This document shows positions 1 through 9,392 of a stretch of 64,000 nt of DNA, one piece after another. Position 1 is the stretch's first letter, and each line of letters begins with the position of its first letter. The stretch is from Agapetus fuscipes. Lineage: Eukaryota; Arthropoda; Insecta; Trichoptera; Glossosomatidae. Where the stretch lies: positions 7,611,852 to 7,675,851 of the forward strand of contig OX637350.1 of NCBI GenBank assembly GCA_951799405.1. Direction: 5' to 3'. Position numbers and translations under genes: made by a program. The notes under the pieces are model-generated. The model made no database searches, was not told the origin of the DNA, and saw nothing but the letters and a program-made list of their open reading frames with translations.

Positions 1-125
1 CGAATGCTTTAGAGACCTAGACACTTACTAAGGGTGGCCAATGCTCACTAAACGTTAGTGAATAGAAGTTACTTCAGCAGTATTCATTGTATAAGGTATA
101 CAAAGAAGTTGATTAGGTCTAAAAT

Positions 126-485
126 CTACAATTTAAGTTGCAAAGATACTTTTGAATTCAAGATAAATAAGAGTTTTAGGCTTACACGGCCGGCTGATGA
201 TGCTGGAGTGATGTTTTCCGGGATCTGTTGTCGTGGTCTGTGGGAGCTGGAGCTTCCAGCATCAAGATAAATATTGAATACCTGCCCAAACGCATATATG
301 CGTAAGTTTGCGCTTAAACATGATGCATGTGTATTTTGAAATAAAAATCCGAATCTTAAATGAACCTTAAAAATCCCGTGAAACTCTTCCCCACCTTTTT
401 CTGAAAAAGGAATGACATTGGCAAAGTGAACCAATTTCACAGTATGGGTGGTCACCTTCATATCTACATGTAAGTCAAAGGACAA
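126..485 (-). repeat. R3 LINE-tail repeat copy, split by a PLE-tail insertion
   Basis: A copy of the roughly 270-bp R3 repeat in reverse orientation. The tail-proximal end (TTTAAGTTGCAAAGATA) lies at the left and the conserved head motif (CATGTAAGTCAAAGGA) at the right. Other R3 copies in the window share the internal block that reads tgacattggcaaagtgaacc in this orientation. The copy is interrupted at 170-261 by a short Penelope-type insertion with a 12-bp duplication. Short ORFs on both strands across this copy are chance reading of repeat sequence. Confidence 0.75.
170..261 (-). mobile_element. Short Penelope-like element tail insertion
   Basis: A 92-bp insertion flanked by an exact 12-bp direct repeat, TCAAGATAAATA, at 158-169 and 262-273. 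On the minus strand it ends GCCGGCCGTGTAAGCCTAAAA. The intact PLE tail at 12541-12560 ends in nearly the same way (GCCGGCCATGAAAGCCTTAAAA). Upstream both share a CCGGAA block followed by a run rich in CATCA. It is therefore read as a severely 5'-truncated copy of a related PLE. It encodes nothing. Confidence 0.7.
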
Positions 486-1260
486 AAATATAATTAAGAA
501 AATTTAACTACATAACGCAATCAATAAATAAAATGGAATATAAATAAGAATACACCCGTTAGGATTTGCTAGTTTCAAAGCAATATTTTGCTGATAGAAA
601 ATCATAAAAAGCAATAAATTAAAATGGCAAAGCTCTTTCCACGTGGCACATAAATTCACTCAAGCGAGCATACCACAATAATTCACCTGCTTTTTATGTA
701 TCGATTTTCTTTCAATAAAAAACAAACTACAGCCTACTGTTTATGGAGCATTAAACACAGATTTCCGATTAGATTGCAACTTCACGTGAAGTACTAATAC
801 TGACTGGGTTTGGGGGGAGAGTTAGTGGTGAATTTAACCACCTGTTAATGGTCCTATAGCACGTAACAAGCCAGAGTTTGTTACCTTTGGCATATAGTTT
901 ATGCTCAAGTTGTGTACACTTGCTTTGGTATATATGTACTGAAAATTTTAAATATGCTTGGTATTAGGCTAACCAACCCTACTACAAAAATTGAATTTAT
1001 TCACTATGAAAAGCAATATCTTGCAAAGTTGTTTCCATTTTTTGTGAAGGTTGAGAGAACCTTATGATTATTATTATTTCGGGTTTGGAAATAATTTTTG
1101 ACACCTTGATGTGGATTGAATCTAAGCTCTCTGACATGGAAAGTAAGCTTTCTACCAATTGATCTACAACTGGACATAACAATTTACATAATCCTTAAAA
1201 GTACTAGATTTTTCCCCTGATCAATTTATACAACAAAAAAACTATTAAGTAAGATTTATT
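486..1260. other. Unassigned AT-rich DNA
   Basis: No gene, tRNA-like module or paired terminal repeats recognised. The 61-codon minus-strand frame at 997-1182 has no recognisable domain. Confidence 0.5.
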
Positions 1261-1544
1261 TTGACCGGTCCGTTGTCTAGTGGTAACGATTCGGAATCGT
1301 AAATGGAAGGTCGTGGATTCGATTCCCGTCATCATTTATATTTTCAAATATGCTCTTCATTGGATTGAAAAATTCAGATGTATTTACCAAAGATCCATTC
1401 AGCCTTACAGTAAGTGGGTCTTGCTTGAGAATTGGCGTTTTCTATAGCGATAACCAAGCTCACAGAGCGCTTGAGGTGTGATTTACACAAAAACAGTGTT
1501 CAGCAAATCAATTATCCTAGTATTACTATTATTACTATGTATTC
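1261..1544 (+). repeat. SINE-1 copy, diverged, no 5S head
   Basis: Begins with a tRNA-like module: GGTCCGTTGTCTAGTGG is an A-box-like block at about 1266-1282 and GGATTCGATTCCC is a B box near 1315-1327. The SINE-1 body follows (GGGTCTTGCTTGAGAATTGG near 1417) and the tail is an (ATT)n run near 1521-1533. The 5S-like head of full copies is missing. The LINE at 1545-4496 inserted directly into this tail. Confidence 0.8.
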
Positions 1545-1572
1545 CTATGGCTAGGCCAGCTACCTGCCATAG
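1545..1572 (+). other. 5'-terminal hairpin of the LINE
   Basis: The first 28 nt of the element form a 7-bp perfect stem: CTATGGC at 1545-1551 pairs with GCCATAG at 1566-1572 around a 14-nt loop. Because it sits exactly at the duplication-defined 5' end, it may be part of the element's promoter or 5' RNA structure. That role is inference. Confidence 0.6.
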
Positions 1573-1684
1573 GTAAAAAAGAAGCTAAGCTCACAGACCG
1601 GAAAACCAAGCCTCGGAACACGGTAGATCCCCAAGACTGACCCAAGCAAGGAAAAGGATAAAACGATTACGGAAACAAAACACA

Positions 1685-2302
1685 ATGCGGATAGGATGCT
1701 GGAATGTTAGGTCATGGAATGGAAAAAAGCAGGAGGTAATAGCAGAGTTGGAACATCATAAAATAGACATCTGTGGATTATCAGAAACGAAAAAGAAGGG
1801 CAAAGGAACATCAAAACACTCCAACTATATTCTAATATATAGCGGGAAAGATAAACACCAAAGAGCCAGCTCAGGTGTCGGAATCCTGCTGCATGAGAAG
1901 TACGAGAACTCTATCGACAACATTGAATATATCAGCTATAGAATATTAAAAGTATCACTTAAAATGGATAATAGCCGCCTGAACCTAATAAATGTATACG
2001 CACCTGACATAACGAAACCGATCGAAGAGTCGGAAGAATTTTATACTCAGCTTCAAGATGCAATATCTCAAACACCACATACAGAAAAACTAATTATGTT
2101 CGGTGACTTCAACGCTCGCATTGGAGACACACCTCTAGATGGCACCAAACAACGATTCAATGAATCAACCATAAACCAAAACGGCGAAATGCTAATAGAC
2201 CTATGTGCTCGAAATGAGATGAGAATAGGTATAACATATATTTTCCACACAAACTACAGCACAAGTATACCTTCGAAAATTCGCGAGGAGATAGGTCTAT
2301 GA
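1685..2302 (+). CDS. LINE endonuclease domain (N-terminal part of a frameshifted ORF)
   Basis: This 205-codon frame starts MRIGCWNVRSW, the usual start of apurinic-type (exonuclease-endonuclease-phosphatase) LINE nucleases that nick target DNA for target-primed reverse transcription. Visible motifs are the WNVRSW strand, SETKKKGKG (catalytic E of the LSETK motif, about residue 34), INVYAPD (about 103) and the FGDFNARIG block with catalytic D and N (about 139). After about residue 184 the protein no longer fits the family. In the next frame it does: the FPHK motif and the run up to SRGDRSMIDF lie there and join directly to the downstream frame. A single-base change in the TATATATTTTCC stretch (2236-2244) explains this. 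The ATG at 1685 is the natural start, after a 140-bp leader. Confidence 0.9.
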   Translation: MRIGCWNVRSWNGKKQEVIAELEHHKIDICGLSETKKKGKGTSKHSNYILIYSGKDKHQRASSGVGILLHEKYENSIDNIEYISYRILKVSLKMDNSRLNLINVYAPDITKPIEESEEFYTQLQDAISQTPHTEKLIMFGDFNARIGDTPLDGTKQRFNESTINQNGEMLIDLCARNEMRIGITYIFHTNYSTSIPSKIREEIGL

Positions 2303-4446
2303 TTGATTTCATCATAACAAACAGAAAAATCCATCCTTCTATAATAAATGACATCCGAGTTTTGGCCTCGGCGAACATTGGTTCTGATCATCATCTGGTT
2401 CTGTGTAAGATAATTATGAAACAACCAAAATTAAATAAAAAAGAACCCAAATACATTACAAAACTAAATATAAAATCCATCGAAGACGATAGCACAAGAG
2501 GACTTTACATAGACCGAGCCACAAATAAAATAACACAATGCGAAATTGAAGAAGATGATAGTGTGGAAGACGCATGGTTAAAAATAAAAAATAACATTAA
2601 AAATGCTGCAAACGAAGCACTGGGCCAAAATAAGATAAACATAAACAGTACAAAGAATTCGAAGCCATGGTATGGAGAAGAGGTGAGAACCCTTGCGAAA
2701 GAAAAACGAGACAGCTATCTAACATACAGAAGTAACCCTACACCAGAAGAATACAGAAGGTATAAAGAAATACGAAACAAAGTCAACAGCGACATAGATA
2801 AAATAAAGAGAGACTATTGGCTGAAATTCACTAAAGATATGGAGAGGGATCTATATGGGGCCCAAAGAAAAGTTTGGAATATGCTCAGAAAACAGAAAAA
2901 ACCAATCTGTGAGTATACACAAACCAATAAAATTACAATTACTGAATGGGAAAACTATTTTGAAAATCTATTTAGGAATACAACGCAGGCAAGATCAATA
3001 ACAACAAACAATGACGCAGAATCGGAGATGATTCTTAATACTGCTGAAGTAGCTGCCGCAATTAAAAGACTAAAAAACAGAAAATCCCCAGGTATTGATG
3101 AAATCCCCAACGAACTAATTAAATATGGAGGTGCTAATGTGATCACAGAAATTACAAAACTGTTCAATAAAATACTTGAACGTTCTGAGATACCAAACGA
3201 GTGGAGACTGAGTGTAACCATACCAATATTCAAGAAAGGAACAAAAACTAACCCGGAAAACTACAGAGGAATATCCTTACTATGCACCACTCAGAAACTA
3301 TTCACAAGTATCCTAAGGACGAAATTGGAAGAAATCATACAGAATAGAGATGAACAGCAGGGATTCAGAAGAAATCGATCAACAACCGACGCTATATTTG
3401 TACTCAAACAAGTAAAAGAAAAATCAATTGAATACAATAAGCCTGCCTATATGTGTTTTGTAGACTTAACCAAAGCCTTCGATAGAGTGCGCCTAGAAGA
3501 CGTTATAGATATCATGACTCAAAAGAGTATACCAAAACCAATTATAGAATCCATCCACAAACTGAACACACACAATAAAATGAGGATAAAAGTAGACAAT
3601 GAGCTCTCAAAAGAAATACCAGCTGCAGTCGGCATACGACAGGGAGACAGTTTAAGTCCATTCTTGTTCAACATCATCATGGACAAGATGATTGAAGATA
3701 TAAAATCATTGGAATTGGGCTACTCTCTCGGAAAAAAGAAAATCGATATTGTATGTTATGCAGACGACGCAGTCCTCATAGCTGATTGTGAAGATGACCT
3801 CCAAAGACTCCTACACAAATTCCACATATCGGCGCAACAATTCAACATGAAAATTTCCATAGAAAAGACAAAAAGCAAGGTAACTTCAAAACAGCCAGTA
3901 CGATGCAAACTTGTAGTAGACAATAAGACAATAGAACAAGTGATGCGATTCAAATACCTAGGCGTTGAAGTATCAAGCAGTAGTGACCTTTACGAAGAAG
4001 TCTCGGAACAAGCAAATAAAGCTGCCGTTGTAGCTGGATGCTTGCGTACTGCTGTATGGAGAAACGAACACATGCTGAAAGAAAGTAAAATGAAGATATA
4101 CAAGACCTGCGTTAGACCGATAATGACATACGGTATCGAAACCAGAGCCGACACCACGAGAACGAAGAGTCTCCTACGAACCACCGAAATGAAAACTCTC
4201 CGCCCTATCGCAGGATTGACCATGCGAGACAGAATACGAAATTCCGAAATTCGGAGGATCTGTGATGTCGAGGATGTCGTGCGATGGGGTAGAAACAGAA
4301 GACGTTACTGGAGAGATCACGTCGAAAGAATGGATCCGGTGAGAATGGTGAAAATAGCGGCAGACGAGATACCATCAACCAGCAGACCCCCTGGACGACC
4401 ACCAAAGAGGTGGAAGGACAGCTGGACATCCGCGTCCCAGGAGTGA
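2299..4446 (+). CDS. LINE endonuclease C-terminus plus reverse transcriptase
   Basis: This 715-codon frame overlaps the upstream one by ATGA, but the apparent start is an artefact of the frameshift. It opens with MIDFIITNRK and IGSDHHLVL, the last nuclease motifs including the catalytic SDH. The reverse transcriptase follows: KSPGIDEIPNE (near residue 262), NYRGISLL (near 320), GFRRNRSTTDAI (near 353), FVDLTKAFDRV with the first catalytic Asp (near 384), GIRQGDSLSP (near 445), and CYADDAVLIAD with the catalytic YADD box (near 481). The C-terminus is the basic tail common in insect LINEs (GRPPKRWKDSW). Together with the upstream frame the protein would be about 920 residues, roughly full length for the family. 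Only the single frameshift breaks it; I see no other inactivating change. Confidence 0.92.
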   Translation: MIDFIITNRKIHPSIINDIRVLASANIGSDHHLVLCKIIMKQPKLNKKEPKYITKLNIKSIEDDSTRGLYIDRATNKITQCEIEEDDSVEDAWLKIKNNIKNAANEALGQNKININSTKNSKPWYGEEVRTLAKEKRDSYLTYRSNPTPEEYRRYKEIRNKVNSDIDKIKRDYWLKFTKDMERDLYGAQRKVWNMLRKQKKPICEYTQTNKITITEWENYFENLFRNTTQARSITTNNDAESEMILNTAEVAAAIKRLKNRKSPGIDEIPNELIKYGGANVITEITKLFNKILERSEIPNEWRLSVTIPIFKKGTKTNPENYRGISLLCTTQKLFTSILRTKLEEIIQNRDEQQGFRRNRSTTDAIFVLKQVKEKSIEYNKPAYMCFVDLTKAFDRVRLEDVIDIMTQKSIPKPIIESIHKLNTHNKMRIKVDNELSKEIPAAVGIRQGDSLSPFLFNIIMDKMIEDIKSLELGYSLGKKKIDIVCYADDAVLIADCEDDLQRLLHKFHISAQQFNMKISIEKTKSKVTSKQPVRCKLVVDNKTIEQVMRFKYLGVEVSSSSDLYEEVSEQANKAAVVAGCLRTAVWRNEHMLKESKMKIYKTCVRPIMTYGIETRADTTRTKSLLRTTEMKTLRPIAGLTMRDRIRNSEIRRICDVEDVVRWGRNRRRYWRDHVERMDPVRMVKIAADEIPSTSRPPGRPPKRWKDSWTSASQE

Positions 4447-4800
4447 ACCCGAGAATAAACAGGACCTAGTCCTAAAACAAGCTGAAGAAGAAGAAGACTA
4501 TGTATTCAAAACAATAATACGACAGCATTGTATTAAGCTAAATTATTCTTTATTACAAGTTTCCGTTTTTCTTTGGTAGATTGATTGTGATAGAGAAAGT
4601 TGAGGGTAATCCCCAATCTCGCGATGATCCCAGCTACGCGAGAAGTTTAAAATGAAAAATATCAGATATCTGTCAAAGATCAACAAACCGCCGGGGGTCG
4701 GGTGCCCGCCACTTATCCTGGGAACTGGTCCATTTGTCTTCCTTACACAACTCCTAAAACCTAGATCAGACGGGTCGTTCTCTTTAGTAGCGAACACTTA

Positions 4801-6452
4801 AGGCTAGTTCGCACAAGGCCACTGATTTAGTCAAGTAACGAGTAATTTAGTAGTGGGCGGGGCGCTACTCGCCCGTGAAGCGTTCGCATTACGGTCCAGT
4901 ACAGTACACAAGTGCGAAGTTGGCTGCAGAAAGCCCTTTCTATAATGGCGGAAAATTTGAATTGGCTGCAGTTTGAAAATATTAATTGAGTATTAAAATC
5001 ATGTTATTATAAAGCCCTTTAAATTGGCTATGGTTTGGTAATATTAACTGATTTATGCCCGGCCACCTAGCTAGGAGCCTGTTTAGCAAACAACTTCGAA
5101 ACTCGACTTTTGTAAATTCGAAATGTATTTTATGGTTTATAAAATAATATACACATTTTAAATAAAAACAACACATGACTATTTGATGTTTAAAATAATA
5201 TCTACCATTTACGCTGCAAACATTATTTTTTAATTGAATTTTTATCTTTTCAATGATGTGTACAAAGTATATTTTGTATGCACACACTATAATACGGCTC
5301 GTAGTCTGCAGCTGCATTCAGATGCATTTCTCTGTTGCGTTTTTCGTTGTTGACAATTAACATCAATATTCGACATGTAAAATCGGCATTTTCAAATACA
5401 CGGCGGTCACCAATCAATTATCAAGTTAAAGAAGAAACATGGTTCAACTTTTCAGAGGCTGACCGCGAGAAACTTGTTCAATCCTGCTACATACGCCTCT
5501 CACGTCTGTCACAGATACCAGCTGATGGCTTACAGTGGCATAAAATTGTAATGCCTCTAATTAGTTATCCCCGTGTGTCACTGAATTGTTTCTGTACAAA
5601 ACAACAAGTAACAATCCATCTGAAGGATATCATAAGGCCTGTGATATGACAAATTTATGGTAGGTACCTATAAACATCGATCAATGTAAAAGATCGATGT
5701 TTTTAAATACGTAATAAATTCATGGACGATAATAGTTATTTCCACAACATCTTTCCCAAAACTATATTTGTACAGCTCTATTGTCAGCAAGGAGCTACAT
5801 GATTGTATTTTTGACAGCTGATATCCGCACCAAAAATCGATGTCATACTATTCTTATCGAAAAAAAATTACCTTTCTCAAAACTGTTTGGACGTAGATAA
5901 GTCCTAGCAACTTCTATATTCTCAAGAGTTTCTAAAAAACACGGATATCGGTGTGCATATCCACTTATTTACAGTTTAAACATGACATAACCTGACTGAC
6001 AGGTCGCTAAGTTTAGGGAGCGGAACATCGGGCTCGCAAATATAAGAAGTTCTTAAGTACTTAAATATTTTTAAACAGCACTTTATCTTTAAATATTCTT
6101 GCTGAAAACGGGCATTATCTTTTCAAACTGCAGCCAATTTAAATTGCCGCCATTCTTGCATTTCCGTTTCCCCGCCAAGAGTGAGCGGCCAATGGCGCGG
6201 CCGCTAATAAACTCGACTCGGACTCGGGCTTTTCCGTGGCTCTTCGGACTCGGACTTTTCCGTGGCTTCTCGGCAACACTCGCCCACGGACGGTGGGCGG
6301 GGCCGCTACTTGCCCGAAAAAATAGAATGAAATGGATCGGCTTGACTAAACCATTGACTTAACTACTGGACTAAATTGTTGGGGTTCGCACACGTTTAGC
6401 CACTAAATTACTCGTTACTTGACTAAATTACTCGCCTTGTCCGAACCAGCCT
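4801..6452. mobile_element. Non-autonomous TIR element, Harbinger-like (TTA target)
   Basis: The ends are inverted: AGGCTAGTTCGCACAAGG at 4801 and the complement of AGGCTGGTTCGGACAAGG ending at 6452. Both continue into a shared GTCAAGTAACGAGTAATTTAG block. A TTA trinucleotide flanks each side (4798-4800, 6453-6455), the usual target of PIF/Harbinger elements. Sub-terminal inverted similarity continues (ATGGCGG...TTGGCTGCAGTTTGAAAA near 4944-4979, reversed near 6122-6160). No transposase is recognisable. The 104-codon plus-strand frame at 5335-5649 matches nothing I know. A direct repeat built on CTTTTCCGTGGCT occurs twice at 6214-6274. Confidence 0.8.
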
Positions 6453-6489
6453 TTAGTAGTAAGTGATTAGTGGCTTTAAATGTGCAGTA

Positions 6490-6699
6490 CCCCGAGTACG
6501 AGTCGCATGATCAGCAAAACATGAGCAAAGTAAAAGTTTAGTTTAGCATACGTTTAAATACTTTCCAACACGCAACTTTAAACAACTTTCCAACTTTCAG
6601 CATGCAACTCGTACTCGGGTTACTGAAACCGAAGTTTAAATATTTCCGTAAACTTTTACTTTATTCAAGTTTTGCTAAACATGCGACTCGTACTCAGGA
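6490..6699. mobile_element. TA-flanked MITE
   Basis: Inverted ends: CCCCGAGTACGAGTCGCATG at the left and the complement of TCCTGAGTACGAGTCGCATG at the right, flanked by TA (6488-6489, 6700-6701) as in Tc1/mariner-type insertions. An internal third copy of the end (CATGCAACTCGTACTCGGGT at about 6600-6620) suggests a composite or an internal duplication. Related to the element at 33224-33458. Non-coding. Confidence 0.75.
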
Positions 6700-6761
6700 T
6701 ACAGGTATAGACTACACGTCCGCTTAGTGCTTGTTTATTTTATTTCATCAAAACAAATTTC

Positions 6762-6927
6762 ACATGAGCAATGTTTGTATGTGTACTTGACCAATGTGTC
6801 TTATGAATGAAGGACATTGATTTTGAAAATGTTAAAACACAACTCTCACATTATCGTGTCCCACTTTTTCTTAGCTCAGATTGAGTAGAATGTGATTTTT
6901 AAGACAATTTCATTTAAAGGTCGTCGT
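6762..6927 (+). repeat. R4 interspersed repeat
   Basis: Shares a GAGCAATGTTTGTATGTGTAC block and a TTCTTAGCTCAGATTG block, in the same order, with 50068-50240 and, reversed, with 16688-16850. Class unknown. Confidence 0.6.
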
Positions 6928-7247
6928 CCGGTCGATAGCTCAGTTGGCAGAGAGCTTGCGTTCCATGCCGTGAGCTCGGGTTCGAATCCCACCGAGGGTG
7001 TCAGAAATGATTTCCCGTTTCGGTGTTTATTTCAGACCCCAAAATAAGATACCGGCAAGGTTTACTCAGCCTTCACAAGAAATGAGTACTAGCCCTTTCG
7101 GGCGCTGGAAAACCCCCAGTACAACTGAAGTGGTTGGCGTAAGGCCGCCCCCCTTACCTGTAAAAATAAATAGGTTTGACTCGCCACATGCATAACGCGG
7201 CAATAAGTTACACTACTCGTATATGTGTAGTTTAGTTGCGTTTTTTT
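6928..7247 (+). repeat. SINE-2 copy (tRNA-like head)
   Basis: The head has an A-box-like GATAGCTCAGTTGG (6944-6957) and a B box GGGTTCGAATCCC (6978-6990), with spacing as in a tRNA. A body shared with seven other copies follows, including AAAATAAGATACCGGCAAGG and AACTGAAGTGGTTGGCG, and a tail ending TAGTTGCG plus a T run. It is a SINE and not a tRNA gene, because the same long body follows every copy. Confidence 0.85.
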
Positions 7248-7589
7248 TTATCAAATGGTAGATAAACTAAATAAGCAGTAGGGGGACGTTTGTATATGCA
7301 TAAGCGAAACATGGCGGGCACGCACACATCCATCTACTAATGCACTCGACTCGTGTGAACGCCATTTGCGTCATGAAGGTCGGAGGAAGCGAGGTCCAAG
7401 CTCTGCTAGCTCCCTACTCCAGAGGAATATTTATTACTTGAATCCACAGAGGTTTTATTATATCACAAATTTATGTCTGCACTATAGAAATGACCTCTCG
7501 AGAATAGATTTCAGTGCGGAAGCGACTCATTCGCTTTACTATGTTGTACCGTTATTCCTTGACTTATAGTTTGGTATAAGACTGATCCC
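7248..7589. other. Unassigned DNA
   Basis: Nothing recognised. The 67-codon frame at 7366-7569 has no domain. Confidence 0.4.
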
Positions 7590-7720
7590 CCGTATCGTAA
7601 AAATGGTTCACTTTGGAAATGTCACCCCTGTTTCTGATAAGGTCGGCAAAAGTTGCACGGTTTATGTTCATTTGAGGTTGGGATTTTAATTTGCAAGTAC
7701 ACATGCAGCATTTGTAAGCG
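7590..7720 (+). repeat. R3 fragment
   Basis: Central part of R3 in forward orientation: ATGGTTCACTTTGGAAATGTC and GGTCGGCAAAAGTTGC, up to GCAGCATTTGTAAGCGCG. The head and tail are diverged or missing. 7721-8107 shows nothing else recognisable. Confidence 0.65.
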
Positions 7721-8107
7721 CGACAGTATGGGCGTGTATTTTATGTGAATTTTGAATGTTAATATATTGTCGCGAACTTGAAATACGTACATGCGCTTAT
7801 ACACATATACATCGTATGACGGACTCTGAAATCAAAGTGACTACGCACACCTATACACGTACTATAGAACAATCTAGGAGTAGTCCATGATTGTATTAGT
7901 GCATTGGAATGACGTTCTAGTGAATGCGCGAAAGACCCCTCTGGTCCCTTATATAAGAGATCAAAGTGGTACGGACAGTAGAGTCGCAAGAGAGCAATTC
8001 GATGAGTAACACCAATAATCAGTGATTGTCTAGTTGTGAATTAAATTTTGAAAAATAAATTCTGTAAGAATAAATTATGGCATTTTAATTAAAAAATAAT
8101 CCAGCAG

Positions 8108-8376
8108 AAAACGTAACAATATCTTTGCAACTTAGATCTATAAACTACGTTTTACAATGTATATTAAATGCATTCCCATAAGAAGACACGTATAAGTTCG
8201 CGCTTACACATGCTGCATGTGGACTTTAACATAAAAACCCGATCTCTAATGAACATAAGCCGTGCAACTTTTGCTGACCTACCCTAAAAACTGGGTGACA
8301 TTGCAAAAGCAAACCATTTTTTAGAGTATGGGTGGTCAGCCTCATACCAACCTACAAGTCAAGGAAATTATTATTA
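8108..8376 (-). repeat. R3 copy, near full length
   Basis: Runs from CTTTGCAACTTAGATC at the left through TGCATTCCCATAAG, TTCGCGCTTACACATGC and GTATGGGTGGTCAGCC to CAAGTCAAGGAA at the right, i.e. the whole unit in reverse orientation. 8377-8666 is unassigned. Confidence 0.75.
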
Positions 8377-8719
8377 TCGTTAAGTGTGGTTACAATTTTA
8401 TAGTAGCATTGATTTTAGAGTAGCTTACTATGTTGTTATAACGGGGTTCGTTAATCTATGCGCAATTTGCATTTGATGCGTTTAAGATGATTTCGCAGGA
8501 GCACAAATTTTATGGCCTGGAGTTCGGTGGAAATTGTCGATAGAAAATTCTAGAATATAATTTCAAACGTGGGTGGTCAAATATGCTTTGATCTGAAATT
8601 TCAGTCTCTCATTGTTCTTACAAATTAAACAAAGACGACTTCGACTTAAAATATATCGTCACTCTTATACTATAATCTAAGTTGCAAAGATATATTACAT
8701 GTAATAGTAATACTCGTAT

Positions 8720-9055
8720 AACATGCGCACCAATGAGTCCATTCGTCGGGAGCTGCGTTTGGATGGCTTGACTCTGGCCAACATGTGTACACGCCGTATT
8801 CTTCAGTTCTTCGGACACGTTGTCCGTGGCAATGAGGATAGCCTGGAACGACTGGTTGTGATCGGTAACTTGGAGGGGAAGAGAGGAAGAGGTAGATCCC
8901 CCACACGATGGACCGATCAAGTGAAGACAGCAGCAGACACCTCGGTAGTTGGAGCGTTGCGGGCAGCGCAGTCGAGGGAGAGCTGGAGAAGATTGGTTGC
9001 TTCCACAAGGGTCACAACCCTCAGTAATGAGGAATAGGATTAAGAAGAGAAGAAG
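8720..9055 (+). mobile_element. 5'-truncated LINE insertion
   Basis: A 336-bp insertion inside an R3 copy. A short duplication, AACATGC, occurs at 8720-8726 and 9056-9062, and the 3' end is an AAGAAGAGAAGAAG simple repeat. It carries only the last part of a reverse transcriptase ORF (see 8723-9037). Severe 5' truncation with a purine-rich tail is typical of target-primed reverse transcription. Confidence 0.75.
8723..9037 (+). pseudogene. LINE reverse transcriptase C-terminal fragment
   Basis: 104 open codons matching the C-terminal region of insect endonuclease/reverse transcriptases. IRRELRLDGL is followed by RRILQFFGHVVRG, the conserved FGHV block after the RT domain, then GKRGRGRSPTRWTDQVK, the basic RGRSPTRW motif, and an ESWRRLV end. 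The whole polymerase and endonuclease are missing, so it is a dead remnant although its frame is open. It differs from the LINE at 1545-4496, whose corresponding end reads GRPPKRW. Confidence 0.85.
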
Positions 9056-9180
9056 AACATGCATTCCCATAAGCAGACACGTGTATGTTCGCGCTTACAC
9101 ATGCCGCATGTGGACTGGCAGTATGTTTGTACATGTAAACAATATTGCTATTAAGACAATTCGTAATCTATTAAATATAT

Positions 9181-9392
9181 AAGCTAAGTTGCAAATATAT
9201 ATCTCATTTAGGATTAATACATTCCTACAAGCAAGTCGCATGTGAACTTACAACATAAAAACCCGATCTCAAATCAACATATTATGTATGCCCTGCGAGC
9301 CCTACCGACCCTCCCTGAAACATAGGTGACATTGGCAAATTTAACAGTTTTTACAGTATGTGTGGTCAGCCTCATACCAACCTATTCAAGGA
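9181..9392 (-). repeat. R3 copy, diverged
   Basis: AAGCTAAGTTGCAAATATAT at the left; ACATTGGCAAATTTAACAG, GTGTGGTCAGCCTCATACC and TTCAAGGAACA at the right. Internal deletions relative to other copies. Confidence 0.7.

Larger units (their letters stand above)
1545..4496 (+). mobile_element. Nearly intact APE-type non-LTR retrotransposon (RTE-like)
   Basis: A 2952-bp element bounded by the exact 11-bp duplication ACTATGTATTC at 1534-1544 and 4497-4507. It has a 140-bp 5' leader, one long reading frame (endonuclease then reverse transcriptase, broken once) and a 3' end in a GAAGAAGAAG-type simple repeat at about 4482-4496. The complete 5' end, matched duplication and near-intact frame point to a young, full-length insertion. 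Assignment to the RTE group rests on the single ORF, the N-terminal apurinic-type endonuclease and the short simple-repeat tail; a related insect LINE clade is possible. The target is the (ATT)n tail of a SINE-1 copy. Confidence 0.9.
8667..9120 (-). repeat. R3 copy split by a truncated LINE
   Basis: The left piece (AATCTAAGTTGCAAAGATAT, 8669-8688) and the right piece (ATGCATTCCCATAAGCAGAC onward, 9059-9120) are adjacent in uninterrupted copies. The LINE end at 8720-9055 lies between them. The head half of R3 is lacking. Confidence 0.7.

Noticed and set aside
6928..7010. tRNA-like sequence with good A and B boxes (also at 17311, 24983, 53933 and others)
   Set aside because: The same 250-bp body follows each one and the cloverleaf is imperfect; these are SINE-2 heads and not tRNA genes.
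8618..9070. 150-codon minus-strand frame
   Set aside because: Shadow of the LINE RT fragment on the plus strand, which has recognisable motifs.
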